From a virus, in the IMG/VR virus record IMGVR_UViG_3300008116_000054, positions 1-64,000 of that record: 64,000 nt of DNA. One strand, given 5' to 3'. Each line of letters opens with the position of its first letter. Position 1 is the stretch's first letter. The notes below the pieces were generated by a model. It was given only the letters and a program-made list of their open reading frames with translations, had not been told where the DNA came from and ran no database searches. Of this stretch, positions 7,614-13,879 are shown piece after piece. The position numbers and the translations under genes are program-made.

Positions 7614-7825
7614 AGGTCATAGTGCTCTTTATAGCGATAAATCTGCCCAAGAGACCCGACGACGAGGCCAAGTATCGTGTCGCGGTGGTCGATCTCAAGA
7701 CGCTTAAGAAATCGCTGATACTCAGCAACGACCACGCGATGAGAGGTGTGGACGTAGGCGACTGCCTGATCCTCGTGCCGAAAGACGGCAACGACAGGAT
7801 GAAGATCGTGGGTCGATGCAACTAG
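7610..7825 (+). CDS. Hypothetical protein, 71 aa
   Basis: GTG start at 7610 overlapping the previous TGA; GGGAGGAAG at 7598-7606 is a strong ribosome site. Beta-rich, with KVIVLFIAINL, YRVAVVDLKT and DCLILVPKDG strands. No family recognised. Confidence 0.6.
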   Translation: MKVIVLFIAINLPKRPDDEAKYRVAVVDLKTLKKSLILSNDHAMRGVDVGDCLILVPKDGNDRMKIVGRCN

Positions 7826-7837
7826 ACGAGGTTAGAG

Positions 7838-8347
7838 ATGCTGCTGAGAAAGAAGACCGCAGAGGCAAAAGCATGGCACAGACTGATGTGCATGTCGCTC
7901 GGAATCGCTCCTGCAGAGGTCGTGGTCGTCGACCGCTGGCCGAGCTGGTGCAAGCGAAGCCTCGACACGACCGGGGTAATATTCTTCGACAAGGAGCTGA
8001 TCGTTGTAAAACTGGGTCCCCATACGACGGATCGCGAGCTTGTAAAGACAGTCGCGCACGAGACGTACCACCTCTACCAGGTCCGCAGCGGGGCCATACG
8101 CCGCACCAGCTCCGGGTGGACCTACAAGAACAAGAAGCTGAGCAGCATAAACAAGATGCCCTGGAGCCGAAGGCCGCACGAGAGAGCGGCCATAAGATAC
8201 TCAAACAAGATCGCAGACTCACTTGATGGAGCACAGCATGACAAGCGAATCCCTGGTGTCAAAGGTGAACCTGATCGCGAACCGACTGAACCACAAGCTC
8301 TACGTGCAGCCGTCGGAGGACAACGGGGCCAACGTCTTTCACAGTGA
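7838..8347 (+). CDS. Zincin-type metallopeptidase-like protein
   Basis: 169 residues. HETYH at 74-78 is a zincin HExxH motif, preceded by TDRELVKTVA and followed by a PHERAA segment that could supply the third zinc ligand. SprT-like or related fold is likely; substrate unknown. The last 40 or so residues (after ADSLDGA) lie over the next gene in another frame and look unlike natural protein. In the +1 frame a TGA occurs at that point (8224), so the true protein may end near 8226 and a one-base indel, real or an assembly error, may have extended it. Confidence 0.65.
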   Translation: MLLRKKTAEAKAWHRLMCMSLGIAPAEVVVVDRWPSWCKRSLDTTGVIFFDKELIVVKLGPHTTDRELVKTVAHETYHLYQVRSGAIRRTSSGWTYKNKKLSSINKMPWSRRPHERAAIRYSNKIADSLDGAQHDKRIPGVKGEPDREPTEPQALRAAVGGQRGQRLSQ

Positions 8348-8456
8348 GTACGGCTACGTGCTCACGCTGTACGCCGAAGACGCAGGAAACGAGCTCTCGT
8401 ACATCCGAGAGGCGCTGACCTTCATAAGCGAGAAACACGGCAACAACGCCATCTAA
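8238..8456 (+). CDS. Hypothetical protein, 72 aa
   Basis: ATG 8238 with GGAG at 8228-8231. Overlaps the preceding zincin frame by 110 bases, which is unusual here. Alpha/beta, with a YGYVLTLYAED strand and a helical tail. The regular ribosome site and composition favour it over the overlapping zincin tail. No family recognised. Confidence 0.6.
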   Translation: MTSESLVSKVNLIANRLNHKLYVQPSEDNGANVFHSEYGYVLTLYAEDAGNELSYIREALTFISEKHGNNAI

Positions 8457-8467
8457 CAGAGGCAAAC

Positions 8468-8710
8468 ATGACACTCAGAGACATCGGCAAGGTCCAGGAA
8501 ATGCTCAGCGAGATCATCCCGGCGATCAAGGACCACATCGAGCGAGACGACATCGACAGCATGATGCTGATAATCAACGGCAAGAACGACAGCGGTATAC
8601 ATCAGTACAAGTTCATCCCTGCGGGCACCAACTACCTCGAGTGGATCGGCATACTCGAGTTCCTGAAGCAGGAGATGATGATGCGGGCCGACGACGAACT
8701 ATACGAGTGA
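8468..8710 (+). CDS. Hypothetical protein, 80 aa
   Basis: ATG 8468 after AGAGGC at 8459-8464. Helix, strand (MMLIINGKND), strand, helix order, acidic. No family recognised; part of a run of small genes leading to the dCMP hydroxymethylase-like gene. Confidence 0.6.
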   Translation: MTLRDIGKVQEMLSEIIPAIKDHIERDDIDSMMLIINGKNDSGIHQYKFIPAGTNYLEWIGILEFLKQEMMMRADDELYE

Positions 8711-8720
8711 GGATAAAGCG

Positions 8721-8948
8721 ATGTCTGACTCTGAGAGCAAGATCAACATCCCGTACTCGCCGGGCTACACCTGGTACCTGGACGAGCTGGACCGCGACAC
8801 CGGCCACGGCAGCTCCCCCATGGACCAGTACTTCTCCAAGTACTGGAAAGAAGGCGACGCCGAGGTCTGCAAGCACGAGTGGGTGAACGTCTCCTTCAAC
8901 TTTGTTAAAGAAGCCTGCAAGCACTGCGGGATCGACAGGAAGGAGTGA
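8721..8948 (+). CDS. Small zinc-binding protein, 75 aa
   Basis: ATG 8721 with GAGGAT upstream. The last 28 residues hold CKHEW...CKHCG, a C-x-H / C-x-x-C arrangement seen in many small phage zinc proteins. The first half (PYSPGYTWYLDELDRDTG) is acidic. Role unknown. Confidence 0.65.
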   Translation: MSDSESKINIPYSPGYTWYLDELDRDTGHGSSPMDQYFSKYWKEGDAEVCKHEWVNVSFNFVKEACKHCGIDRKE

Positions 8949-8951
8949 GCG

Positions 8952-9722
8952 ATGAAGATCTACGGCAACATCCATGAAGCGTACCTAGGCACCATAGAAG
9001 ACGTGCTCGAGAACCCAGACTTCGTGTGTGCCCCGCGCGGGCAGAAGATCCTCGAGAAGACCGACTACACGTTCAGGGTCACGTCTCCTGTCTCAGAGCC
9101 CGTCGTCACCAGAGACCCAGAGCGCAACCGAGTGATCGCCGAGTACACGGCAAAAGAGATGGATCTGTACGATTCCTGCTCTAACTCGGTCGAGGACTTC
9201 GCCAAGGCTTCTAAGTTCTGGGAGAAGATCGCTAACCCAGACGGGACGATCAACTCTGCTTACGGGTACCTGATCTGGAAGAACGCCAGTCAAGGCAACG
9301 CACTCTACGAGTTCGGCGATCCGTATGACGGGAAGTTTCCGCTGTTCAGCGAAGCGCACCGTACTCCCTGGGAATGGGCCAAGCAGGCCCTCATCGCCGA
9401 CAAAGACACGCGGCAAGCCGTTATGGCATTCGCTCTACCTGAGCACCGCTGGGTGGGCAACAAGGACCAGGTCTGCACGCTCCACGGCAACTGGCTTATT
9501 CGCGAAGATCGCCTGAGTTTATCGATAGTTATGAGGAGTAACGATTTGTCCAAGGGGTTGGTGTATGACCTGTCGTGGTTCGTCGGCCTGATGGATCGAC
9601 TGGTTCAAGAGCTCAAACCAACGTACCCTAACTTAACCAAAGGCACCTACACCCACACTGCGCACTCCATGCACATCTACGAGCGCGATCTTCCTCAGAT
9701 GAAGAAGATGCTTGGCATTTAG
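8952..9722 (+). CDS. dCMP hydroxymethylase-like enzyme (thymidylate synthase family)
   Basis: 256 residues, thymidylate synthase fold. C175 (QVCTLHGNW) is the expected nucleophile; R195-S196-N197-D198 matches the RS.D phosphate/substrate motif; THTAHSMHIYE at 234-244 matches the HxY substrate loop. Thymidylate synthases have Asn eight residues after that Asp (Asn177 in E. coli); here the residue is D206. Asp at this place is the known signature of T4-type dCMP hydroxymethylase, which makes 5-hydroxymethyl-dCMP with methylene-tetrahydrofolate. A dCMP deaminase is encoded at 15793. The gene's 3' end is the left copy of a 34-bp direct repeat: an HNH gene was inserted there, changing the end from ...MLGWP to ...MLGI. 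Confidence 0.8.
   Translation: MKIYGNIHEAYLGTIEDVLENPDFVCAPRGQKILEKTDYTFRVTSPVSEPVVTRDPERNRVIAEYTAKEMDLYDSCSNSVEDFAKASKFWEKIANPDGTINSAYGYLIWKNASQGNALYEFGDPYDGKFPLFSEAHRTPWEWAKQALIADKDTRQAVMAFALPEHRWVGNKDQVCTLHGNWLIREDRLSLSIVMRSNDLSKGLVYDLSWFVGLMDRLVQELKPTYPNLTKGTYTHTAHSMHIYERDLPQMKKMLGI
9682..9715 (+). repeat. 34-bp direct repeat, left copy
   Basis: Identical to 10604-10637. It encodes the last residues of the hydroxymethylase-like protein (RDLPQMKKMLG region). Flanking bases differ on both sides. The 922-base distance between copies contains the HNH gene and its control region. Confidence 0.95.
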
Positions 9723-9735
9723 GTCTAATGATCTG

Positions 9736-9781
9736 ATATAATATCATTAGATCTCATGGAGAAAATCTAATGATATTATAT
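9736..9781 (+). promoter_or_regulatory. 17-bp hairpin over the HNH start, with a late-type promoter box in its 5' arm
   Basis: Arms 9736-9752 and 9765-9781 are perfect reverse complements (17 bp), with a 12-base loop that contains the Shine-Dalgarno GGAG (9758-9761). The start codon ATG (9770-9772) is inside the 3' arm. The 5' arm holds TATAATAT (9737-9744); a transcript begun about 6 bases after it would lack the 5' arm and leave the start codon free. A third copy of the arm core (TCTAATGAT, 9724-9732) could pair with the middle segment 9743-9751 instead. This is the design of the hairpin that restricts T4 I-TevI to late transcripts. Confidence 0.7.
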
Positions 9782-10624
9782 GAAAAGACAGTAGAAGTAA
9801 AAGGATATGATGTCAAGGAAGCTAGAGCTTATGACAAGATATGTGTTAAATGCGATGAATGCGACAAAGAATACGAAAAGATAAGTCGCGATCTTCCTGC
9901 CTGGAACGGAAGATGCGCGTCGTGTATAGGTAAGATTCGCGGCAAGATGATGGGCGATAAGTTCGGTAAGACCCAGAAGGTAAAGGGCAAATGCGCCTCA
10001 TGCGGAGATCCGGTAAGAACTTCATTAAAATACTGCAGCAAAGATTCGTGCCAGATCCTCAAGGCTGAGCGTATGTCAGCTAGATCTAGAGGCTCTTCTA
10101 ATCCTGCTTGGACCGGTAAGCATGTATGCGAATGCGGCAAAAAGAAATCACATGGCGCAAAGATGTGCAGATCATGCTCCTTTAGTTCAGGCCTACGTAG
10201 CAGTGTCAAAAACGGCAGGTTCATAAGCAACGATAGGGATTTTTATTTAGAATGCGTCAAGGCTAGAAAGATGCTCTCTGGCATTATGGCCAATGTATGT
10301 AAGTCAGGCGGCATCACTAAGAATAAAAATAAAACCACAGAGATGCTCGGATACTCTTGGAAAGAGTTTAAAGAGCACATAGAGGCCCAGTTCAATGAAG
10401 ACATGTCTTGGAGCAACTATGGACGTGAAGGTTGGTCGATAGACCATATCCTGCCTGTTGACTGGTTTATAAAAAACAAAGTATTTGATGTAAAAATAGT
10501 GAACAGTCTTAGAAACTTACGCCCTTTGAATCATAAAGTCAACATGCGTAAAAGCAATCAAATTGAGATTGAAGATCCTTGGCTGCTGTACGAAGAGCTT
10601 AAAAGCGCGATCTTCCTCAGATGA
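9770..10624 (+). CDS. HNH homing endonuclease inserted at the end of the hydroxymethylase-like gene
   Basis: 284 residues. Several zinc-ribbon pairs in order: CVKCDECD (about 25-32), CASC, CASCGD, a C..DSC, then CECGKKK and CRSC; followed by a helical region and an HNH block (DMSWSNYG at about 222-229, GWSIDHILP at about 232-240, NLRPLNHKVNM near 262-272). The final codons and stop lie inside the right copy of the 34-bp repeat. AT-richer than its neighbours. It carries its own late-type promoter box and start-codon hairpin, so it behaves as a self-contained cassette. Confidence 0.9.
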   Translation: MILYEKTVEVKGYDVKEARAYDKICVKCDECDKEYEKISRDLPAWNGRCASCIGKIRGKMMGDKFGKTQKVKGKCASCGDPVRTSLKYCSKDSCQILKAERMSARSRGSSNPAWTGKHVCECGKKKSHGAKMCRSCSFSSGLRSSVKNGRFISNDRDFYLECVKARKMLSGIMANVCKSGGITKNKNKTTEMLGYSWKEFKEHIEAQFNEDMSWSNYGREGWSIDHILPVDWFIKNKVFDVKIVNSLRNLRPLNHKVNMRKSNQIEIEDPWLLYEELKSAIFLR

Positions 10625-10637
10625 AGAAGATGCTTGG
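10604..10637 (+). repeat. 34-bp direct repeat, right copy
   Basis: Identical to 9682-9715. Continuing in the hydroxymethylase frame past this copy gives MLGWP then TGA (10645-10647), which is presumably the ancestral end of that gene. Recombination between copies would remove the cassette cleanly. Confidence 0.95.
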
Positions 10638-10667
10638 TTGGCCTTGAGCAAAGTTAAATAAAGCGAG

Positions 10668-10703
10668 TATAACCATCCTTTAGGTGCTTTTACTAAAGGA
10701 TGG
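10668..10703 (+). promoter_or_regulatory. Late-type box plus hairpin masking the ribosome site of the ClpP-like gene
   Basis: TATAACCA at 10668-10675 follows AG, like the other late-type boxes. Arms 10673-10683 and 10693-10703 are perfect 11-bp reverse complements (CCATCCTTTAG) with a 9-base loop. The 3' arm includes AAGGATGG, continuous with the Shine-Dalgarno GGAG (10702-10705) for the ATG at 10711. A start near 10682 would remove almost the whole 5' arm and unmask the site. Confidence 0.6.
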
Positions 10704-10710
10704 AGAAGTC

Positions 10711-11481
10711 ATGAAGAAATTAAGATTGTTTGTAATGCTTGTGGCCAGTCTTGTGGCTTCTTCGGCGCTTGCCGATAAGCACAAGGGACCGACGTACCTC
10801 AAGGTGCCTAGCGGAGAAAGAACCGTAGCCGTCATCGGTGCGATAGGCGGCAACGCTATAGATCTGGCTCACAAGATCGAGCGTCTTTCGGCAAAGTCTA
10901 AGGACCCGATCTACGTGATCATCAACTCGCCCGGTGGATCCGTCTTCGCGGGATATCAGCTGACTCAAGCGCTTGATATCGCAAGAGCAAGAGACGTTCC
11001 GGTGATCTGCGCCGTAGGCACGATGGCGGCTTCCATGGCCTTCCAGCTTCTGCCGCACTGCACCGAGCGGTACGCCATGCCGAACTCGCTGCTTCTGTTT
11101 CACCCGTCGAGGGTGTTCGTGATGCAGGCAGTTATCACCGCAGACATGGCAGAGATCCTGGCCAGAGAGATGCGCAAGATCGACCGCAGAGGACTGGACG
11201 AGATCTCTGTGATGATCGCAGGAAGAAGGTTCGATGCCCTAAGCGAAAACGGAAAGAAGTGGTTTAAGCTCCATTTCGACCAGGAGACCATGTGGATCGC
11301 CTCCGATCTCGTTTCCGAAACGAACGATGGGTGGCTCAAGATCGTCGACGTGATCGATGCACCAGACGGGATCTTCAGCGAAGAAGTCAGCAGACAGAGC
11401 ATCAAGGCAAGCAAAGAGAAGCAGGCAGAGCTGGATCTTAAGGAAAGACCCGACAAAGCTGACTACATCATAATCAACTGA
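10711..11481 (+). CDS. Secreted ClpP-like serine protease
   Basis: 256 residues from ATG 10711 (GGAG at 10702). Residues 1-21 are a Sec signal peptide (basic MKKLR, hydrophobic core, ASSALA then D). The mature part has the ClpP/SppA crotonase-like fold: INSPGGSVFAGYQL at 71-84, TMAASMAFQL at 104-113 with the nucleophile S108, and LLLFHPSR at 127-134 with the catalytic H131. ClpP is normally cytoplasmic and works with an unfoldase; an exported version cannot use ATP there, so it may cut periplasmic or membrane peptides, as SppA does. Role in envelope remodelling, lysis or superinfection exclusion is inference. Confidence 0.85.
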   Translation: MKKLRLFVMLVASLVASSALADKHKGPTYLKVPSGERTVAVIGAIGGNAIDLAHKIERLSAKSKDPIYVIINSPGGSVFAGYQLTQALDIARARDVPVICAVGTMAASMAFQLLPHCTERYAMPNSLLLFHPSRVFVMQAVITADMAEILAREMRKIDRRGLDEISVMIAGRRFDALSENGKKWFKLHFDQETMWIASDLVSETNDGWLKIVDVIDAPDGIFSEEVSRQSIKASKEKQAELDLKERPDKADYIIIN

Positions 11482-11494
11482 CAAGAGGCTGCAC

Positions 11495-12001
11495 GTGGGC
11501 ACAGACGTACATTTCTTCCTGGAGAAACGCACGAACAAAGGTCCATGGCAGCTCGAGGACGGCAAGAAAAGCCCAGAAAGCGATCACTACGGCTCGGTCA
11601 TCTCCCTCGAAGGAAGATCTTACGTCTTCTTCGGTCTCCTTTCCGGCGTAAGATCCTACCACAGCCCCATATATCCAGCAAGAGGCATACCTGAAGGCAC
11701 GTGCGAGTTCGTGAGCGAGCTGTGGGCCGACTCCCACGAGTGCGGCTTCCACAGCTCGTCGTGGCTGACGCCTAAGGAGCTTAAGCGCGTGCTCGACCGA
11801 TACTTCAAGATCGTCAAAAAAGATCCCGAGTGGTCTGACACCGTACCGCTTGACATCGGCCCCTTCGACCAACCCTGGAGGATCGACTACTCGGCCATCG
11901 ACTACGTCAACAAGCTCATCGACTGGGAGAAGGCAGAGAACCTTCTTCTGGGCTGCAGCAACAAGACCGAGTTCAGGTTCGTGTTCTGGTTCGACTCCTA
12001 G
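11495..12001 (+). CDS. Conserved phage protein of the MG(C/T)D(I/V)H type, 168 aa
   Basis: GTG start at 11495. N-terminus MGTDVHFFLEKR, an R.Y.FFGLLSGVR segment and ECGFHSSSWLTPKEL follow the pattern of a protein family common in phages (MGCDIH...; HS.SWL..EL) whose function is unknown. Length normal for the family. Lies directly after the exported protease, but no functional link is visible. Confidence 0.65.
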   Translation: MGTDVHFFLEKRTNKGPWQLEDGKKSPESDHYGSVISLEGRSYVFFGLLSGVRSYHSPIYPARGIPEGTCEFVSELWADSHECGFHSSSWLTPKELKRVLDRYFKIVKKDPEWSDTVPLDIGPFDQPWRIDYSAIDYVNKLIDWEKAENLLLGCSNKTEFRFVFWFDS

Positions 12002-12079
12002 ATCCACCACATCTCCGTATCAAGACATCAACGTTTTGTATATAACGTTAGACCAATCGCAAACGATCAAGAGGTCAAG

Positions 12080-12460
12080 ATGAACGACTCGTCAGAACGC
12101 ACTTTTGTACCTCAGGTAGAGAGCATGGACCTACGAGGTCTGTACGACAAGACCTTCATCGTCGCCGTGTCTACCGGTGCCAGGGACGACGGCAGGCTGT
12201 TGGCCAAGACCATACACGGCCCATACGACTTCGACGAGATGATCGGCGAAGTCAGCAGGATGTGGATAGAGGACCAGAACAACGCGAAGGTCTACGTCCT
12301 AGACAAGAACCCCAAGAACAAGCCGAAGTGGCTAGACAGCAACACGATCGACTACATACAGATCCGCTGCGCTGACATCGTGATGGACCGTATCCTCTCT
12401 AAAGAGCAGGAGTACACATGCGAGGCGGGTCTACTTGATCAAGAGAAGGAGTGGACATGA
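12080..12460 (+). CDS. Hypothetical protein, 126 aa
   Basis: ATG 12080 after AAGAGG. The 78-base gap before it contains TATATAAC between two AACGTT palindromes (12031-12050), a possible promoter or operator. Alpha/beta protein with KTFIVAVSTGARDDGRLL and AKVYVLDKNPKN strands. No family recognised. Its stop overlaps the next ATG. Confidence 0.6.
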   Translation: MNDSSERTFVPQVESMDLRGLYDKTFIVAVSTGARDDGRLLAKTIHGPYDFDEMIGEVSRMWIEDQNNAKVYVLDKNPKNKPKWLDSNTIDYIQIRCADIVMDRILSKEQEYTCEAGLLDQEKEWT

Positions 12461-13263
12461 ACCGAGAGTACGTAGAGGGCATCCCGTGCAAAGGCGGACA
12501 AGACGACGGAGACTCGCTTCTGTGGGGTGCGCTGATGTACGCCTCAGGCGAAGACGTCTCTAGCGGCATCTTGGGCTGCGAGGGCAAGGACGGTGCTTTC
12601 TTCAGGTCTCCGCTCAAGCGAGAGCAGGCCGACAAAGGCATGCGCCATATCAACTCGTTCAGCCGAGACATGGCCACCGGCCTCAGCCTTGCGGCAGTAA
12701 AAGCGAACACGACCCAGTTCGGCTCCAGCGTTCTTGGCGCTTACCATCGCTGGGTCCAGCACACGCTCGACAACGGCTGCAAAGCCTGCAACGACGACAC
12801 GGACGGTCGCTGCGTCATGACGCCCGGCGTCTACTGGATGGCCATCGAGGCAGGCGTGCGGATCGTGCCGCTCGTCTACAGACTCACCAAGTTCCTACAC
12901 GTCCCGTACGTGTACGTCTCTGCGAGATTCAACCCGCTGGGATACACGCTTCACCTGGTGGGTGTGACGCTCTTGTCGCTTGTGATCGCTAGAAGAGGCC
13001 GGTCGAAGATCTCGTGGCTCGCAAAGAAAGCAGCCAAGAAGCTCACTTCTCGTCAGCCCGAGAACGCCTTCTTTGCATGGCTTGCCGGAGACGACGCGAG
13101 GGCCTCTGCGCTACTTGCCATCGTAAAAGGCCACATCGCCGTCAGCGGTCAGGGCAGCATGCGGCAGTGGGCGTGGGAGCGCGAGGACGCAGAGCATGCA
13201 TGGAAAGACTCGTGCGGCCACGACGTGGCTTTCATGGAAAACCTTCTCAAGAGCGATCTATGA
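12457..13263 (+). CDS. Conserved phage protein of unknown function, 268 aa
   Basis: ATG 12457 chosen over the GTG at 12451 because AAGGAG is at 12446-12451. The DGDSLLWGALMYASGE start, FFRSPL segment and SFSRDMATGLSLAAV segment match a phage family I recognise by pattern but whose function is unknown. A hydrophobic stretch (about 167-184, GYTLHLVGVTLLSLVIARR) may be a membrane segment. A CKACNDDTDGRC region could bind metal. Confidence 0.6.
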   Translation: MNREYVEGIPCKGGQDDGDSLLWGALMYASGEDVSSGILGCEGKDGAFFRSPLKREQADKGMRHINSFSRDMATGLSLAAVKANTTQFGSSVLGAYHRWVQHTLDNGCKACNDDTDGRCVMTPGVYWMAIEAGVRIVPLVYRLTKFLHVPYVYVSARFNPLGYTLHLVGVTLLSLVIARRGRSKISWLAKKAAKKLTSRQPENAFFAWLAGDDARASALLAIVKGHIAVSGQGSMRQWAWEREDAEHAWKDSCGHDVAFMENLLKSDL

Positions 13264-13520
13264 GACCTACAGGAATGTTCAAGCACGTCAACAACAAAGA
13301 CGTCGCGCTGAAGGTCTTGAAGTGCTTCTACGCGAAAGAGAAGCGACTCCTGAAGATGAAGGTGGAGTGGTGGAACATCGGCGAACGCCACAGACCATGG
13401 CCGATGGACATCACTCAGAGCGTGAGAATCCCGGTAGACGACTGGATCGCTTACTGGAAACCCTACGAGTACAAGGAGCCGAGCGATGATGGTGCCGGCG
13501 ATAAAGTGCCTGAAGTGTAA
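13260..13520 (+). CDS. Hypothetical protein, 86 aa
   Basis: ATG 13260 overlaps the previous TGA (ATGA). Basic, with KVEWWNIGERHRPWP and DDWIAYWKPYEY aromatic segments. No family recognised. The last 35 bases overlap the next gene. Confidence 0.55.
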   Translation: MRPTGMFKHVNNKDVALKVLKCFYAKEKRLLKMKVEWWNIGERHRPWPMDITQSVRIPVDDWIAYWKPYEYKEPSDDGAGDKVPEV

Positions 13521-13683
13521 CGACATAGTGTGGTCTCGGCATCGCCACGACTGTCGCTGGTGCAAGTGTAAGTCGTGCTTCATCGACGGCGGGGGAGACT
13601 ACGCGAGATACGGCGTCTCTGGCAGCGAGTACGAGATGCTTGATATAGAGGTCGAAAATGGCAACATGGATAATGGAAGATGA
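13486..13683 (+). CDS. Small zinc-binding protein (DUF7695-like), 65 aa
   Basis: ATG 13486 with AAGGAG at 13474-13479. The pattern IKCLKCNDIVWSRHRHD..WCKC..C.IDGG.DYARYG matches a widespread small phage/bacterial family (DUF7695 as I recall it): C8, C11, H-x-H, C25, C27, then a DGG-DY motif. Probably a zinc protein; function unknown. Confidence 0.75.
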   Translation: MMVPAIKCLKCNDIVWSRHRHDCRWCKCKSCFIDGGGDYARYGVSGSEYEMLDIEVENGNMDNGR

Positions 13684-13879
13684 GGAAGAAGATCTTGAGG
13701 CTCTGGAGCTCTTCAAGGAAGCTCGCCGACAGATCGACGACGATGTCCCGCGAGGAGACCGCCAGGAGTGGCTTCTGTCTAGGATACAGTCGGACACTAG
13801 GCAGGCCCAAAGATGGTTCGTCGCGCACATGATCATGTTCGAGCTTGAACGTAATCTGGACTACGGAGATCAACAGTGA
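13658..13879 (+). CDS. Hypothetical acidic helical protein, 73 aa
   Basis: ATG 13658 overlaps the end of the previous gene by 26 bases; stop overlaps the next GTG. An EDEEEDLEALELFKEARRQ helix and a second long helix make it likely to be a small helical hairpin. No family recognised. Confidence 0.55.
   Translation: MATWIMEDEEEDLEALELFKEARRQIDDDVPRGDRQEWLLSRIQSDTRQAQRWFVAHMIMFELERNLDYGDQQ

Noticed and set aside
9712-9742. Sigma-70 promoter TTGGCA / TATAAT before the HNH gene
   Set aside because: The spacer would be 19 bases and the TTGGCA is within the duplicated coding sequence; the late-type box explains the site better.
9722-10647. Group I intron interrupting the hydroxymethylase-like gene, as in T4 td
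   Set aside because: The gene has its own stop just after the repeat and the reading frame is nearly whole. No intron core (P, Q, R, S elements) was recognised, and the flanking 34-bp repeat points to DNA-level insertion.
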